A stretch of 64,000 nt of DNA from Chaenocephalus aceratus (Eukaryota; Chordata; Actinopteri; Perciformes; Channichthyidae), in the NCBI GenBank assembly GCA_023974075.1, contig CM043796.1:21382927-21446926 (forward strand), written 5' to 3'. The notes below the pieces were generated by a model, which had not been told where the DNA came from, searched no databases, and saw only the letters and a list, made by a program, of their open reading frames with translations. This document shows, piece after piece, positions 21,888 to 34,179 of this stretch; position 1 is the stretch's first letter; every line of letters starts with the position of its first letter. The position numbers and the translations under genes were made by a program.

Positions 21888-22904
21888 TCAGGCCACGCTT
21901 GGAGCGGAGACGTCTAGCCTGTAAAAGCGGACAAAAGTGAGCGGCGAAGACCAGCTTGCCGCTGCACAGATGTCTTGGATGGAAACACCCTTGAACAAAG
22001 CCCAGGATGTAGCCAGGCCCCGAGTCGAGTGAGCCCGCAGACCCGAAGGTGCTTGCAGATTCTGACTCGTATAGGCCAAAGCAATCGCCTCCATGATCCA
22101 GTGGGAGAGCCGTTGCTTAGTAACAGGTTTACCCTTGTGAGGATTAGCCCAGGACACGAAGAGTTGGTCATTAAGACGAAGCTATTTTGATCTGTCCATA
22201 TATGTGTGTAAAGCCCGGACTGGACACAATAGATCCTGCTGCTGTTCCCCGGAGGAAACCAGCGGCGGAGGAAATGCCTCAATGTCAATTGGGGTACACA
22301 AACCAACCACCTTTGGTGTAAAGGCAGGGTTGGGTTTCAACAACACTCTCGTTTGCCCTGGGGCGAACTGAGTGCATGAGGGATGTACAGACAGTGCATG
22401 GATATCGCTGACCCGCTTGGCGGATGCCAGGGCCAGTAACAGCACTGTCTTGAGTGACAGATGTTTCATGTCAGCTCCTTCCAGGGGTTCAAATGGGGTC
22501 ATTTTGAGCCCATTTAAAACCACTGCCAGGTCCCATAAGGGCACCAGTGACCTGGAGACATGGAGGAGCCTGCGAGTTCCCTTCATAAAACGGCAAACCA
22601 AAGGATGTTGGCTAGCCGTCTTACCCTCAAAGCCCACATGGCATGCAGCAATAGCAGCCAGGTACACCTTGATCGTGGAGAAAGCTCTGTGTTTTTCGAT
22701 CAAGTCCTGTAGAAATGATAAAATCACCCCGACAGGACATTGAAAAGAGATGTGTCCTTCTTGAAGGCACCACTCCTCAAACACCCTCCACTTACAGTCG
22801 TAAAGAGACCTGGTGGAGGAAGCTCTCGCACTCTGAATAGTGTTTATCACCTTCTGAGGGAATCCCACTGTATTCAGATTGTACCACTCACGGGTCAGGC
22901 CCAT
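21888..22904 (-). pseudogene. DIRS tyrosine recombinase, one nonsense codon
   Basis: A YR of about 339 codons, read minus from an ATG at 22904. The catalytic set is present: the box-I Arg in KRVSDIHAL, the HSTR (H-x2-R) motif, and the nucleophilic Tyr in FVRFYRLDV. The N-terminal part (SLYDCKWRVFEEWC...) is the SAM-like DNA-binding domain typical of fish DIRS recombinases. The frame is broken only by one TAG just after MDRSK (about 22182-22184); downstream reading resumes in the same frame with LRLNDQLFVSWANPHKGK. YR activity integrates the circular DNA intermediate without making a target duplication. With one stop codon this is the best-preserved gene of the element. Confidence 0.88.
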
Positions 22905-23655
22905 AGTGCCCCGCGCTCTGGGCGTGGGTAAAGGATCGCCCCCCCGCCTGAGACAATCTGTCCCTGCGTGGTGGGGGCTGCCCGCACAACAGCTGATATA
23001 TCTCCGCCAGCCTGTACGTTGCGGGCTAGGGCGGAAACATCAGAGTAAGTGTGTGGTGTTGCTCCTTCACTCTGGCCAGAGTTGGGGGTAACAGAGCCAG
23101 GGGTGGGAACACGCACAGAGGACCCGGAGGTCAATCGTGTACGAGTGTGTCCCCGCCTAACAGTGCGTTTAAATCGTGCATTAAAGAGAACAGCTGTCAT
23201 TGAGCATTTTCTCCTTTTGCGAACAGACTTAACGCGGCTCCGCCGTAACGCACCCACAGCGGACTCCCGATCCTTGGATGAGGAGTCCAGTCTGCATAGA
23301 GTGGTGCACCTCTGGACAGTAATTCTGGCCTGAGGTGCATAACTCCCGGTACCTGTGTCGCTCTCAGAGAGAGGAGACGTCTGCCGCTCCAAGGGATCAG
23401 TTTGTGTGCCAGTGTGTGTGACTGGAGACAACGCAACCTCCCTTGGCGGTTCATACACGATATCGTGTTGTCTGTCCTCACGAGGACATGGTGTCCTCCG
23501 AGAGAAGGCAGGAAGCGTTTTAGGGTGGGGAACACCGCTAAAATCTCCGGGTAGTTTACGTGTGCCCGCTGGAGGTCTCTGCTCTAGGGACCTCTCACCG
23601 GGCGACCTTCGTAAATACCCTATCAGCCTGTCTGACCTGCGTCCGTGGTGACCAC
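22900..23655 (-). pseudogene. DIRS RNase H domain remnant, frameshifted
   Basis: Minus-strand frames contain VTTDAG near 23650, then HHVLVRTDNT, LSLRATQVPGVMH and ELLSRGAPLYADWT, and a following EIYQLL/LSQAGG phrase. These are the landmarks of the RNase H part of DIRS ORF2. They lie in different frames and are separated by stops, so this half of ORF2 is dead. The upstream RT palm (the YxDD region) is not present in the element. Confidence 0.82.
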
Positions 23656-23739
23656 CTTCCGTGAAAAGACAGCACCCGTAGGCGCGTCCCGCACTAGAAA
23701 AGTCGGGTGTAGTGCCACTACGCATTACATAATAACCAA

Positions 23740-24160
23740 AACTCTCCGCACGCCGTGGCGCGCACTGCGCATGCGCGTGACGGTGGAGCCTTCACGACCC
23801 CAGCCGGCACTGCGCATGTGCGTGACGGTAGTGCCCTTAAAGCCCCAACCGGCACTGCGCACGCGCGTGGTGGTGGCTTCACGGACCTGTCAATAATCCG
23901 CCTCTTGAGAGATGCCGTAGCTGCTCTCAAAAGGGGAAGAATTGGCGGGCTGTCCTTTACAGCTCTAGCCGGCACTGTGCATGCGCGTGACGGTGGAGCC
24001 TTCACGACCCCAGCCGGCACTGCGCATGCGCGTGACGGTAGTGCCCTTAAAGCCCCAACCGGCACTGCGCATGCGCGTGGCGGTGGTGCCTTCACAGACC
24101 CGTTTATTATCAGCCTTTTGAGAGAGGCCGTAGCTGCTCTCAGAAGGGGATTTATAGTTA
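23740..24160. repeat. GC-rich tandem repeat in place of DIRS RT
   Basis: Two higher-order units of about 235 bp (about 23745-23965 and 23975-24160) contain repeats of about 40-45 bp built around ACTGCGCATGCGCGTG. Several copies contain TGCGCATGCGC, which matches the NRF1 consensus. Sub-repeats alternate 'gtgacggtggagcc', 'gtgacggtagtgcc' and 'gtggcggtgg'. Both strands are open across parts of it because of the repeat period, not because of coding. It sits exactly where the RT core should be between gag and RNase H. Confidence 0.85.
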
Positions 24161-24379
24161 ACGGACTGTTTATTGTTTTCTTTTCATTTTTTTGAGCTGC
24201 GCCCTTGGCCGAAGCCTGGATGCGTCAGCGGAAAATGGTTTATTTAAACAACAAAGATGTGACATGTGTTTTCTGCGGACTTGAGGATGACGTTGAGGCA
24301 TCTCTCGAGGCAGCGGGGACACGTTTAGAGCCGGGGAAAGAACTTCCAGCTCTGTCACAGAGGGGAGAAGGAGGGGCTG

Positions 24380-25962
24380 TCAGGCCGCTCGCTTCTTCTT
24401 CCTCGACTGCTGGCCGAAATTCTGGGTTGGCTGCGCCTGGGCTGCAGCCGGAACCGGAGATTTTCTAGGCCAACTCGCCCTCGTCTCCTGCCTGGGCTGG
24501 GGACTCGGGGTGGGCTGCGACCTCTGCTGTCTTGGTACTTTAAACCTAGCAGGGTTCGGTGCAGCTTGGGCGAAGGGCCGCTGTTGCGAAGGCAGCGGCT
24601 GGACCCTTCGAGGGAAACAGAGGTGGAGGGCCTCGTCTTCCTTCTTTTTCGACTCGCACTTCCTCTGCATGGAAGCGAGAGCGGAGCCGAAAATCCCCTC
24701 GGGAACGATGGGCATGTCAAGCACATCTTCCTTTTCCCGGTCTGGGAGGTTGGTGAGGTTGAGCCATCTAGCTCTTTCCTGCACCACCATGATCCCCATT
24801 ACCTTGCCCGTGGCCTGGACGGCGCAGCGTTGGACACGGAGACAAATTTCTGTGACCGCGGCTATCTCGTCCAGAGTGGCCGGTCCAGGATTGCTCGACA
24901 GATCCTCACAGAGCTCCGCTTGGTACGCGGTTAGCATCGAGGAAACGTTCAGAGCCCTGGCGGACAATGCTGCGGCTCTGTAGGACCATTCAGTCATGGT
25001 CGACTGGAATCGGTCCGTTTTTGCTGGCAGCGTGGGGTTCCTGCTTGGTGACGGGCCCATCCTCGGTAGGAGGTGGGCTGCCACCAGCGGTTCCATAGGC
25101 GGTATGCGGAGCAGGCCGAGCCTCTCCATACCGTCACAGTCAAGGGAGGATGCACCCTGGATTGGGGCCTTGTTGCTAAAGGGCCGGTCTCTCCACGAGA
25201 CCGACACCTCATCCAACATCTCCGGGAAGACCGGAAGGAGTTGCCTCATCGTCCTCGTTGTTTGGGGAAAATGTTTCCCCTCGTAACGGGACCTGGAGGT
25301 CTCCTTAGCCATTTCGGGCCACGGGATGTCTAGCCTGGACGCAGTGCGCTGACACACGGCCTGCAGGTCCATGCTTAGACAGGGCGAAGCTGGTGTGCTA
25401 TCGCCCGGGAGAGCAGCCATCGCTCCCGGCTTTGCAGCCTGAGCCGATGACATGAAGATGTCGTCTTCCTGCTCATCCGAGTCAGACAGGAGGAACTCAG
25501 AGGTATCCTCTTCGTCCTCCATGTAGTCTAATTCTAGGACATCTTCCGCGGGTGAAACCATGGTGAAGTCCAGCCGGGAGCCCCAGCTTGGTAAAGCGTG
25601 GGGCCCCGTTCCGGTTCTGCGGCTGCCGCTGTCGATGAGCCCCAGACCGACCCAGTGAGGGGCTCCATCTCTGCGGCAGACGCCCCCGTGTCTTGATTGC
25701 CAGCCGGCAAACCAGTGGACATGAGGGGGTCCTGTCCCGACAGGCTAGCTTGTTGTGCTAACCTTCGGCGGAGGCTCTTCATAGTGAAGCGGGCACAATG
25801 CCCGCACGAGCCGGGGTTGTCAATGGCCTCCTGGGCGTGTTCCAGCCAGAGGCAGGACGAACAGATCTGGTGTGAGTCTGTGCCTGACACTTTCAACCCG
25901 CAGCCGTAGAGCCGAGCCTCCGAGTTCCTGACTCCTCTCGTGTGAGGGAGAGAGGCGTCCAT
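24380..25962 (-). pseudogene. DIRS gag-like ORF1, one frameshift
   Basis: Two overlapping minus frames together make a Gag of roughly 515-520 codons. The first (25962-25534) carries a zinc-ribbon-like CSSC...CGHC pair within a SSCLWLEHAQEAID context. The second (25561-24380) has an acidic linker (ELDYMEDEEDTSEFL), a helical middle region with STMTEWSYRAAALSAR, and a Pro/Gln/Arg-rich basic tail ending SRKKKRAA. The frames differ by one and overlap near 25540-25560, so a single indel joins them. Gag packages the RNA in DIRS elements. Identification rests on the position before the RNase H and YR genes plus the family-typical zinc motif. Confidence 0.8.
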
Positions 25963-26495
25963 CTTATACGCTGCGTGGCATGAAGAGGACCCGCTCGTAA
26001 CAGGTACGTCGAGAGAAAAAAAGTGTTCCCAACCTGTCTTTAATCCGTAGAAAAAGGACGGTGTGGGTCTTTTTTCTCAAAGAATATTACCTGGTGTGGT
26101 AATATCCTTTTAATCCTTTTTCTCCTTCGTGGAAGAGAAAAGTAAAAAATCCGTCCTCGCTACCGTGGTGTCGGCAGTGAGGGAAAAAACAAGCTAGCAG
26201 CAGGTGTGTTGCTAGCTTGAACAATCAAAACCTTACCTTAATTGCTGAGGAAGAATGGCGAGGTTGATTATAATTAGGGCCGGGACTTTAACGCGTTAAT
26301 TAAGATTAATTAATTACACAAAAATTAACGCGTTAAAAAAATTAACGCATTTTAATCGCACTTATTTTTGCACAGCGGAACGTTTCTCACTGGATGAGTT
26401 TCAGGCGTACCGATTATACTGGAGCACCAACTAACGTTCATGACTTCAGCATGGGACTTCAAACAACAACAAACCACGGTGAACAATAGTCAAAC

Positions 26496-26824
26496 ATGAA
26501 CGAACAAGCTGATGAGACCGCTTTGGTCGGCCCCGTGGATGAGAAATTTTGTTTTAAAAAACGGACGGATGGAAGCGTCGATAAGAGCACGGTTGTGTGC
26601 AAATTATGCAAAAAAGAATTTGCATATCACCGCAGCACATCAAGCCTAAAGTATCACCTAAATGCAAAGCATGTAGCAGCTAGCGTGGACGTTAGCCCGA
26701 CTCCGAGTGCAAGGAACCACACCCTGACCCAACCCACACTCAACCAGATGACTGGTTTCAGGGCCAGGATAAGTAAGTCCACGTCTGAGAAAATAACCAA
26801 CTCCCTGGCTCACTGGATTGCACT
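26496..26824 (+). pseudogene. BED zinc-finger N terminus of hAT transposase
   Basis: The ATG at 26496 opens MNEQADETALVG, followed by KSTVVCKLCKKEF and SLKYHLNAKH: a complete BED finger with C-x2-C and H-x4-H. The downstream part (SEKITNSLAHWIALDI) matches the linker of ZBED1-like fish hAT transposases. Coding is broken at 26824 by the inserted TIR element and the DDE domain is missing. The frame happens to stay open to 26951 inside the insert. A BED-only protein could bind DNA but not transpose. Confidence 0.82.
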
Positions 26825-28093
26825 CGACATTAAGGACTGCCCGATGGCCCGGGGCCATCTAGTATTTAGCTCGGGCAATGAAGCCTCACCTGCTGGTTGC
26901 CCGATCGGGCAATCTATTATGCCAGTATCATGCAGCTCGCGGATCCAGTAATGAGTGACCCGACAGTAAAACTAAACATATCTATAACTAGTGTAGGTAG
27001 TTTGAGAGGTAATTAAAATAGCTACGTGTGATATTCTAACCTGAAGTGTGTGTTTTGTTCCGCTCACCGCTGCATGTGATCATGCAGAGCTGCGTGTCGA
27101 CTCGTCAGCAGCAGCTGATCTCTCTCTCCCATCAGATTAGACTTCACTCGCGTTTATGTCCATATCGATCAGATCCAGCTAGTTCTAGCTAATGATATGA
27201 CTACCTGCTTATTAAAAGACAACTACACAATAAGTGTCGCTATGCAACTGGATGAGGCCACAAAGTATAGCGCAGCATTATGCATTTGTTTACATGCCCA
27301 CCGGAACCCCGAGGCATTACCAACAGATTAACGCACAATCAACCCATACAGGACATCTCTTTCTCCACATGAAGTGTTAGACATTAGAGTTGACTATTCT
27401 TGTCTGTCACATACTCTTCTTGTCTGTCACATAAGTGGCGCAACTGAAGCGGTATTGCTCTAAAGGGAAATTATTTTTGACCGAAGATATTTAGATTTGC
27501 CGGCTAACGGGAACTCTGACGTGTGCTTCGCGGATGCGCTCGGCTCCTCTCGACTGCTGCTCGGGTCTGCTCGGTCATTTTCCGGATGAGGAGGCATTCG
27601 TTCGACCAACTTACAGTAGTTAACATTACATTAACATTAACATTTTTAACAGGGGCCATAATAGTGTAAATAATGTTTGTTTTGGCATTTATAACTGAAT
27701 GTAATGTTTTCTACTTTTTTCCATCTGGGAAGGCATTTGCCTTCATCAGATGGAAAGTGTTTTGACCAACAACTTAAGTATTTCTTATAGCTATGCAGGG
27801 CATGCAAGCGAGCAAACACAAACAAGAACAAACAAACAAGTGAAATGAAGAATAAAATTGAAATTGTACAATATAATATTGTGGTGGTTCATCTTATAAT
27901 TCAGTCTAGAGAATGCACCAGACAGCATCTAAGACCTGCACAAATCAAAATGTTCTAGGGGGACGGAGACCCCCCAAACCCTTCGTGCCATTTCGTCCAC
28001 GTGCATTTTTCAGGGCAATCTCTATTGGGCTCAGGGCCATCTGTAAATTAGCTTAGATGGCCCACAGGGCCAAAATCCTTAATGTCATGCACT
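26819..28093. mobile_element. TIR element nested inside the hAT copy
   Basis: The element is about 26825-28087. The perfect inverted ends GACATTAAGG / CCTTAATGTC are followed by looser complementarity (GATGGCCC...GGCCATCTA at left, TAGATGGCCCACAGGGCC at right). TGCACT at 26819-26824 and 28088-28093 is a candidate 6-bp duplication; an imperfect 8-bp reading is also possible, so the superfamily is uncertain. No transposase is recognised. Confidence 0.7.
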
Positions 28094-28396
28094 TGGACTG
28101 TAGACCACTTGGAGTAAAATCCATGTGAAAATTGCTTCTCACTGTTCTCAGGTCAAATATGTATATTTGATTAAAAATGCGATTAATTTCGATTAATTAA
28201 TTACAAAGCCTCTAATTAATTAGATTAATTGTTTTAATCGAGTCCCGGCTCTAATTATAATACTAACTGGTGTGTTAGTACTATACTCTTCTGTAAGGCA
28301 GAATAGGGTAGCCGGCTAACGCCCGTCGACCGAAATTAGCTTTTGGTTCAGTCTGTGGACTGTTAAGCTAGCCCGGCTACCATTAGAGATGTGCTC

Positions 28397-28564
28397 TGAA
28401 GCGAGAAGAGGTGTTTGAATGACGCATGCGTCGTGGCGCTGGCTACTTATAGGGGGTGATTTCCCCTGACGTTGACGTCAAGATCACCAGCCAATCAGGA
28501 TTGGCGTAATGAGATTGATGCTTCTGTTTGCTCCGCGATGAGGCGCATCCCATAGTGAGACATC
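28397..28564 (-). repeat. DIRS inverted terminal repeat, 5' side
   Basis: The inverted counterpart of 21605-21777. It marks the 5' end of the minus-strand DIRS element. Confidence 0.92.
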
Positions 28565-29380
<816 letters not shown>

Positions 29381-29522
29381 CATCCTGTCAGATTAGCCCT
29401 AATGATTAGCATTACTGAGAACTGACAGCAAGAGGAAGGAACAATGAGTGTCATTTATCCTCTTTTTCTCTCTCTTGCGCACTCACTTTCTTTTTTAGCT
29501 CTGTTCCTTGCTTTTAATCTCT

Positions 29523-29582
29523 GACCCCCCCTCACCCCAAACTCCCCCTCACCCCAAACTCCCCCCACCACTACCACCCCCC
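29523..29582. repeat. C-rich short tandem repeat
   Basis: The unit CCCCTCACCCCAAACT repeats about twice and runs into further C-rich text. It is a small minisatellite-like patch. Confidence 0.6.
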
Positions 29583-29724
29583 AAGTCTCCTTCACCGTCT
29601 GCCTGCCTCGCGCTTCATGTTTTGATTCCCATGTGGTGTAAACTTTGCCCTGTAAAATAGAAACAACATTTTAAAAAGTACCAGATAAGACTTTCTATCA
29701 CCAACAATATGTAAAAAGTGACAC

Positions 29725-29726
<2 letters not shown>

Positions 29727-29777
<51 letters not shown>

Positions 29778-29850
29778 GTTTATTTATATAGCCCAATATC
29801 ACAAATGTTACATTTGTCTCAGTGGACTTCACAGTTTGTACAGAATATCA
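29727..29850 (-). mobile_element. Fish retroposon with (TTGA)n tail, copy 2
   Basis: About 13 AATC units (29727-29777) are followed by the same body start as the copy at 9383, but truncated after about 73 bp at CAGAATATCA. ACACAC-type sequence flanks both sides and may be the target duplication. It reads on the minus strand. Confidence 0.8.
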
Positions 29851-32800
29851 CACACTTCCAACCACGCATACATTTAGACCATTAAAAACTGTTTGGCTGA
29901 ATTAATATAATCACAGGTTACCATCTCAAAGCCCTGTAATAATGAGGCGCCGTGCGCAAATAGAGCGGTTTATAATCAGCTAATGATAAGTCATGGGGGT
30001 TGAGGTTAAAATCGGTGGATACCCATGATTTGAAGAAGGGAAGGGGGTGAAAGAGATAAATGATTAAGGAGAAGGCAAAAAAAAAGGGACATGAGTAGAT
30101 ATTGAAGGCCTGATAACATACAGAGATATTTTCCCCGCCTCCAGGTTTTTAAATATTGATCTTCATGGGATTTACGCAGCATTTGGGGCTTTGAAAAATA
30201 ACTGTGTCAGAGATTTAGCCTCTATCGATGACATCCAGCTACATTTATACAGCCTCTATAAGTACATAATATAACTGAAAAGGGCTTGCCATTCCTACTC
30301 AAAGGGAAGGAACAAAATGTAATGCATGCATCTAAATAAATAAGACAATTTGTGTCAAGTATAGAGATGGATATCGATAAAAGATACAACCAACATGGTG
30401 ATAAATGATGAAAAAACATTTGTCAGTGGCTCAAATTATGTTTAAACGTTGCTTATGTATTGCAACATACTGAAGCTACTACATCTGATAGTGTACGAGC
30501 AAAGAAGCAATGACTGTGTTAGAGTTTCAACAAAGTTTACTTCATCATAACATAAATCCTTCAGGGAATAAGGGAAAAAAAGCTCATATTTTCTCTTAAG
30601 GATGGGGTTTTTGCTTAGATCTCTCCCCAATTTTGTTATATCACAAAATCAACCTCAGGAGGTAGAGTTGGCTGGAGTACGAGGGGAATAAAAGCAGAGG
30701 AAGGGAGAGGGTCTTTAAAAAAAAACCTCTAAACTAAATCCTCGGCTTGTGTGTTTGCTTTTATTTATTTTATTTACTTTTATAACAGGCCTCAGAGGAA
30801 TGAGGAGAGGTGTGATAAGAGCATCCTGTTGTGGTTGTGCCTGTGCCAAAATGCTGCTGAGGGAATGACATAACGTCTGTTTCTCCTTTTAAACATGTAG
30901 ATGGACTCCCATTTGCTTTATAGCTTCAATTAAGCCCTTCTACTGGCCTGTTCTTGCTTTCAGGACTGGAAAGTTAGGGACATTGTGTCTCAAGGGCGAG
31001 GGGAATTTAATTTTATGAATGCACTATCTGCTTTTGAATCTTTACGGAAGGACACTTAATGACGTATTGGATGGGTTGCATCCTTTATTCTTCTCAGTGT
31101 CATTTTCTTGTTGACAAGCAATACATCACTTATGTTATGCACAGGGACCAGGTCATTCTACTCTCAGCTGAATTTTAAAAAAAGACTGCGAATGGAAACG
31201 TTTCAGCATCTGCAACAACACAGCATTTCATTCTAAATGTACATGACATATATTTTCATATATTTTCTTTGTCATTTAATTGTTTTATTTAAAACAGTTT
31301 GTTATTAACATTTAAAGCAGAATGTTATAAAGTAACATTATAATTACCATGCTCTCACTCACACATAGTACATGAAGTGGCTATGCCTCTAGTGGCCACC
31401 ATACATATTATATCAGAGATAAGGAGATGTTATTTAAAAAAAAAATTGAGTGTTTGGATCAGTAAAAAGAAACGTATCATGAGAGATTGCTCTTCCTATA
31501 ATGTTGAAAATCAACAGTTAACGTTGCTTTTTGACTGAATGTGTATTATTTCACCACCATACTGATAATCACAGCTTAACTCTGAGCCACCAGGGAGGAC
31601 AGATGCTCCAACAAAAACTACTGATTCTGTATTATTCTGACTGATTGAGTGAAAACAGGGATTGAGTTATGTCAGTCCATTCTGTCAATTAATTGATAAA
31701 GTTTAGTTTGTGAAAGTATTACATACCTCCAATGGGTAACAGCCACATACAAATAATGTTTTCATTTGAATAGGGGTCAGAAATGGTGTTTGTGTGTCAG
31801 CTCCTTTCATATTTAGTAAACCTGAACTTGTTTTTGTAGTTTTAGGATTATGTTGTACTCTATTGATGTGTTGCTCTTTGTTGTCATGCGACTGTAGCCT
31901 TGATATGGCGCGCCTCACAGGAAACAGAACTGCTTGATTAAAAAAACAAGAATTTAGGTCTGGGTAAAGTTTATTTTTCAGTATTTTACGGTGTAATGAC
32001 AAAGGAGCCTTTTTCGTGATTTCTCGCTTTAGTCGTGAAAAAAAGGTTGTTTACGAACATATATCGCCATCGTTTCTTTCTATTAGAGGACATGAACAAC
32101 CATTGTGTGTTGTTTATTAGTAATACTTCTTGCACCATGATACAATACTAAAGTCCCTAAAAGATATTGAAGTACTGCCTTCCCCTATCTAGGAAAATGC
32201 CTGTTGACGGAGGTAATATTCTTTGAACCCGGTTAGGCAAACACTCGAGCTTCCCCTGTAGATCCAGGTTGAGTCTGTCCAAATGAACCAGCATGCCAAA
32301 TCTAAAATGAGTTTGGATGTGTACTCAGCACTAATCTCTCCAAGCATGCGGCCTTTCCCCTCACACAATAATGAGTTACTGCCACACAGTATCATTAGCT
32401 CACTTACTGACACATACATCCTGTAAACGGCTCTAGTGTTAGCTATTTCTTGTGGATACTGTTGGGAAGTCGCAAGGAGTTGAGATCTTCCAGAATGGTT
32501 GACCGGGGGCCAGTGCACAGCTGGTGTATGGAAGACTGAAATAATATTACAGTATCGCCAAGAATAACTGTTACAACAGCCCGAGATGTACCCAACTGCA
32601 TAACATGCTGTCTCTTTCTGTTGTGTTGGTTGTGTATTGTGCTTGTGCTTTCAGGCAGTGACTGTGTGCCCTTTATATCAGTAGATATGTGAATCTGAAG
32701 GTTTCACATTGTGCGGGAGGAGCCTTTGTGCCTCCACAGTAACGTGACACCCTTCATAACTCCGTACAGAGAACTCGGTGCATGTAAAAAGACAGCAAAA

Positions 32801-34110
32801 AGCAGCTGGCTGAATTCACAATAACGGCCTGGAGCTTTACAGGCCAGACACGTTTGATATCGCTCCATCTCTCCGTCTTCCTGTCTATCCGACTGTCTGT
32901 CTAGCTTTTGAATCTGACAGATAAATCTAAAAGGAGTCAGCTGTTCGGATTCAGACGTTTGGGATTTGGGTGGTACCTGCCTGTCTCCTCTCTCTCTCTC
33001 TTCCTCTGTGAGTGATGGCAGTTAGCTGCCGGTGCATGTGGGAGACTGACACCTCTGATTGGTCAATCCCATTTTGTCACTCATTTCACCGTCACGGACA
33101 CCGCGGCTAAGAAGGCAATTGTCGTGTTAGTGACAGAGCCTCAGGCTATTATTGCCAAGGTGACACAGAGCTTTTCCTCTTAGGGAGACTAGAGACAACT
33201 CAACTCAGCAGCTTTAACACACTTACATTTCTATGTTGCAGCACAATGATTCCTACTGCTTAGTTGTGCTGACTGGAGTCTCTGTGATAAAATGGCTATT
33301 TCTTGTAACATTAGTGAAGTAGCATTATGGCCGCCTGAATAGCTCTCCTCGTTATTCTAAGGCTTCACCAAAAGCTTTCTTAAAGTGTCTTCTTAAAAGT
33401 CATTGTGTTGATCGCCTTTTTAACCTTATCTTTGTTTCAGTAAAGAGTCTGGTGGTGTTTGTACATGTAGTTGAGATGGCACTGAAAGAGAGTTTGTGTT
33501 TTCTACGGAAGCCCTTAGAGCCAATTAGTTAAATAAAAATAGTTGTCATCCAAATCTGTTCTTAATTGATTTTTTCTCCTGTGTTTATTGCTCGAGAACA
33601 GGTGGAAGAATATTTTTCTATCAGGATAATTATTGTGAATGTCTTACCTGTAACATTATTAGGTACGATGTGATTATAACAAATATACAGTATTATACAC
33701 TTACAATTATCCTGTCTGAATAAAAAATGTTTATTTTCACCTGTTCCACTGATGGACACCATATTCTTCATTACATTGACGAAAGGTTCTGGCTGGAAAG
33801 GAATGCGAGTCCTCGGCACAGGGACTGAGCTCCAGTACATTACGTGGGCTGCCAACTAAACTAAGTGAGCCATATAAATCCTTTTTAGTAAAGGTTTTTC
33901 AAGGTAGAAAACAATTTAGGCCAGAAAATGAATCACCGGATAAATGTATTGTTTGCCTCCCAGGGCCTCTGTAGCGTATTCAGTAAAGTACAGCAACAGG
34001 CACATGACACACAAAGTTATTGTCAAATGTACCAGATTTGTAGCGAAGAACAGAGTGAAATACTTGGTCTGCCCTCCATCTTCCACTTGGAAAGTGAAAG
34101 GTGTTTACTT
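29851..34110. other. Non-coding stretch, nothing recognised
   Basis: No exon, RNA gene or delimited transposon could be supported in these 4.3 kb. The longer open frames (31703-32002 and 32189-32518, both minus) lack a domain or splice context. Confidence 0.5.
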
Positions 34111-34179
34111 ATCAACTCCTGATGCTCACATAAGGTATTCATCCTCCTTTAATTCATTCATCTCTCACACACGACTATT
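34110..34179 (+). repeat. Dispersed repeat piece shared with 37396-37465
   Basis: The phrase beginning ACTTATCAACTCCTGATGCT and ending in CTCTCACACACG is present here and again, nearly identical, at 37396-37465. This copy is interrupted by the retroposed insert at 34180-34493. Confidence 0.8.

Larger units (their letters stand above)
26267..28261 (+). mobile_element. hAT element inserted in the DIRS leader
   Basis: The element is 26275-28253, flanked by an exact 8-bp duplication ATTATAAT at 26267-26274 and 28254-28261. The termini TAGGGCCGGGACT and, on the other strand, TAGAGCCGGGACTCGAT form imperfect TIRs. Both ends are rich in TTAACGCGTTAAT/ATTAATTA motifs. It encodes a plus-strand BED-finger N terminus and has lost the catalytic region, partly through the insertion at 26825-28087. 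It inserted after the DIRS element, because the DIRS is continuous across it once it is removed. Confidence 0.95.
21564..28564 (-). mobile_element. DIRS-type tyrosine-recombinase retrotransposon
   Basis: The element reads on the minus strand, with its 5' end near 28564. Long inverted terminal repeats occupy 21605-21777 and 28397-28564. The terminal 51 bp at the 3' side (21564-21614) is complementary to 21800-21850 with one mismatch, which is the internal complementary region expected of DIRS elements, used to template the circular intermediate. Coding order along the minus strand is gag (25962-24380), RNase H remnant (about 23655-22900) and tyrosine recombinase (22904-21888), the DIRS order. 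There is no target duplication, also as expected. The reverse-transcriptase core is absent and a tandem repeat lies in its place. A hAT element (26275-28253) interrupts the 5' leader. Confidence 0.93.

Noticed and set aside
23718..24195. Ala/Pro/Arg-rich open frames on both strands over the DIRS repeat
   Set aside because: They follow from a repeat that happens to avoid stops; neither resembles any part of DIRS ORF2.
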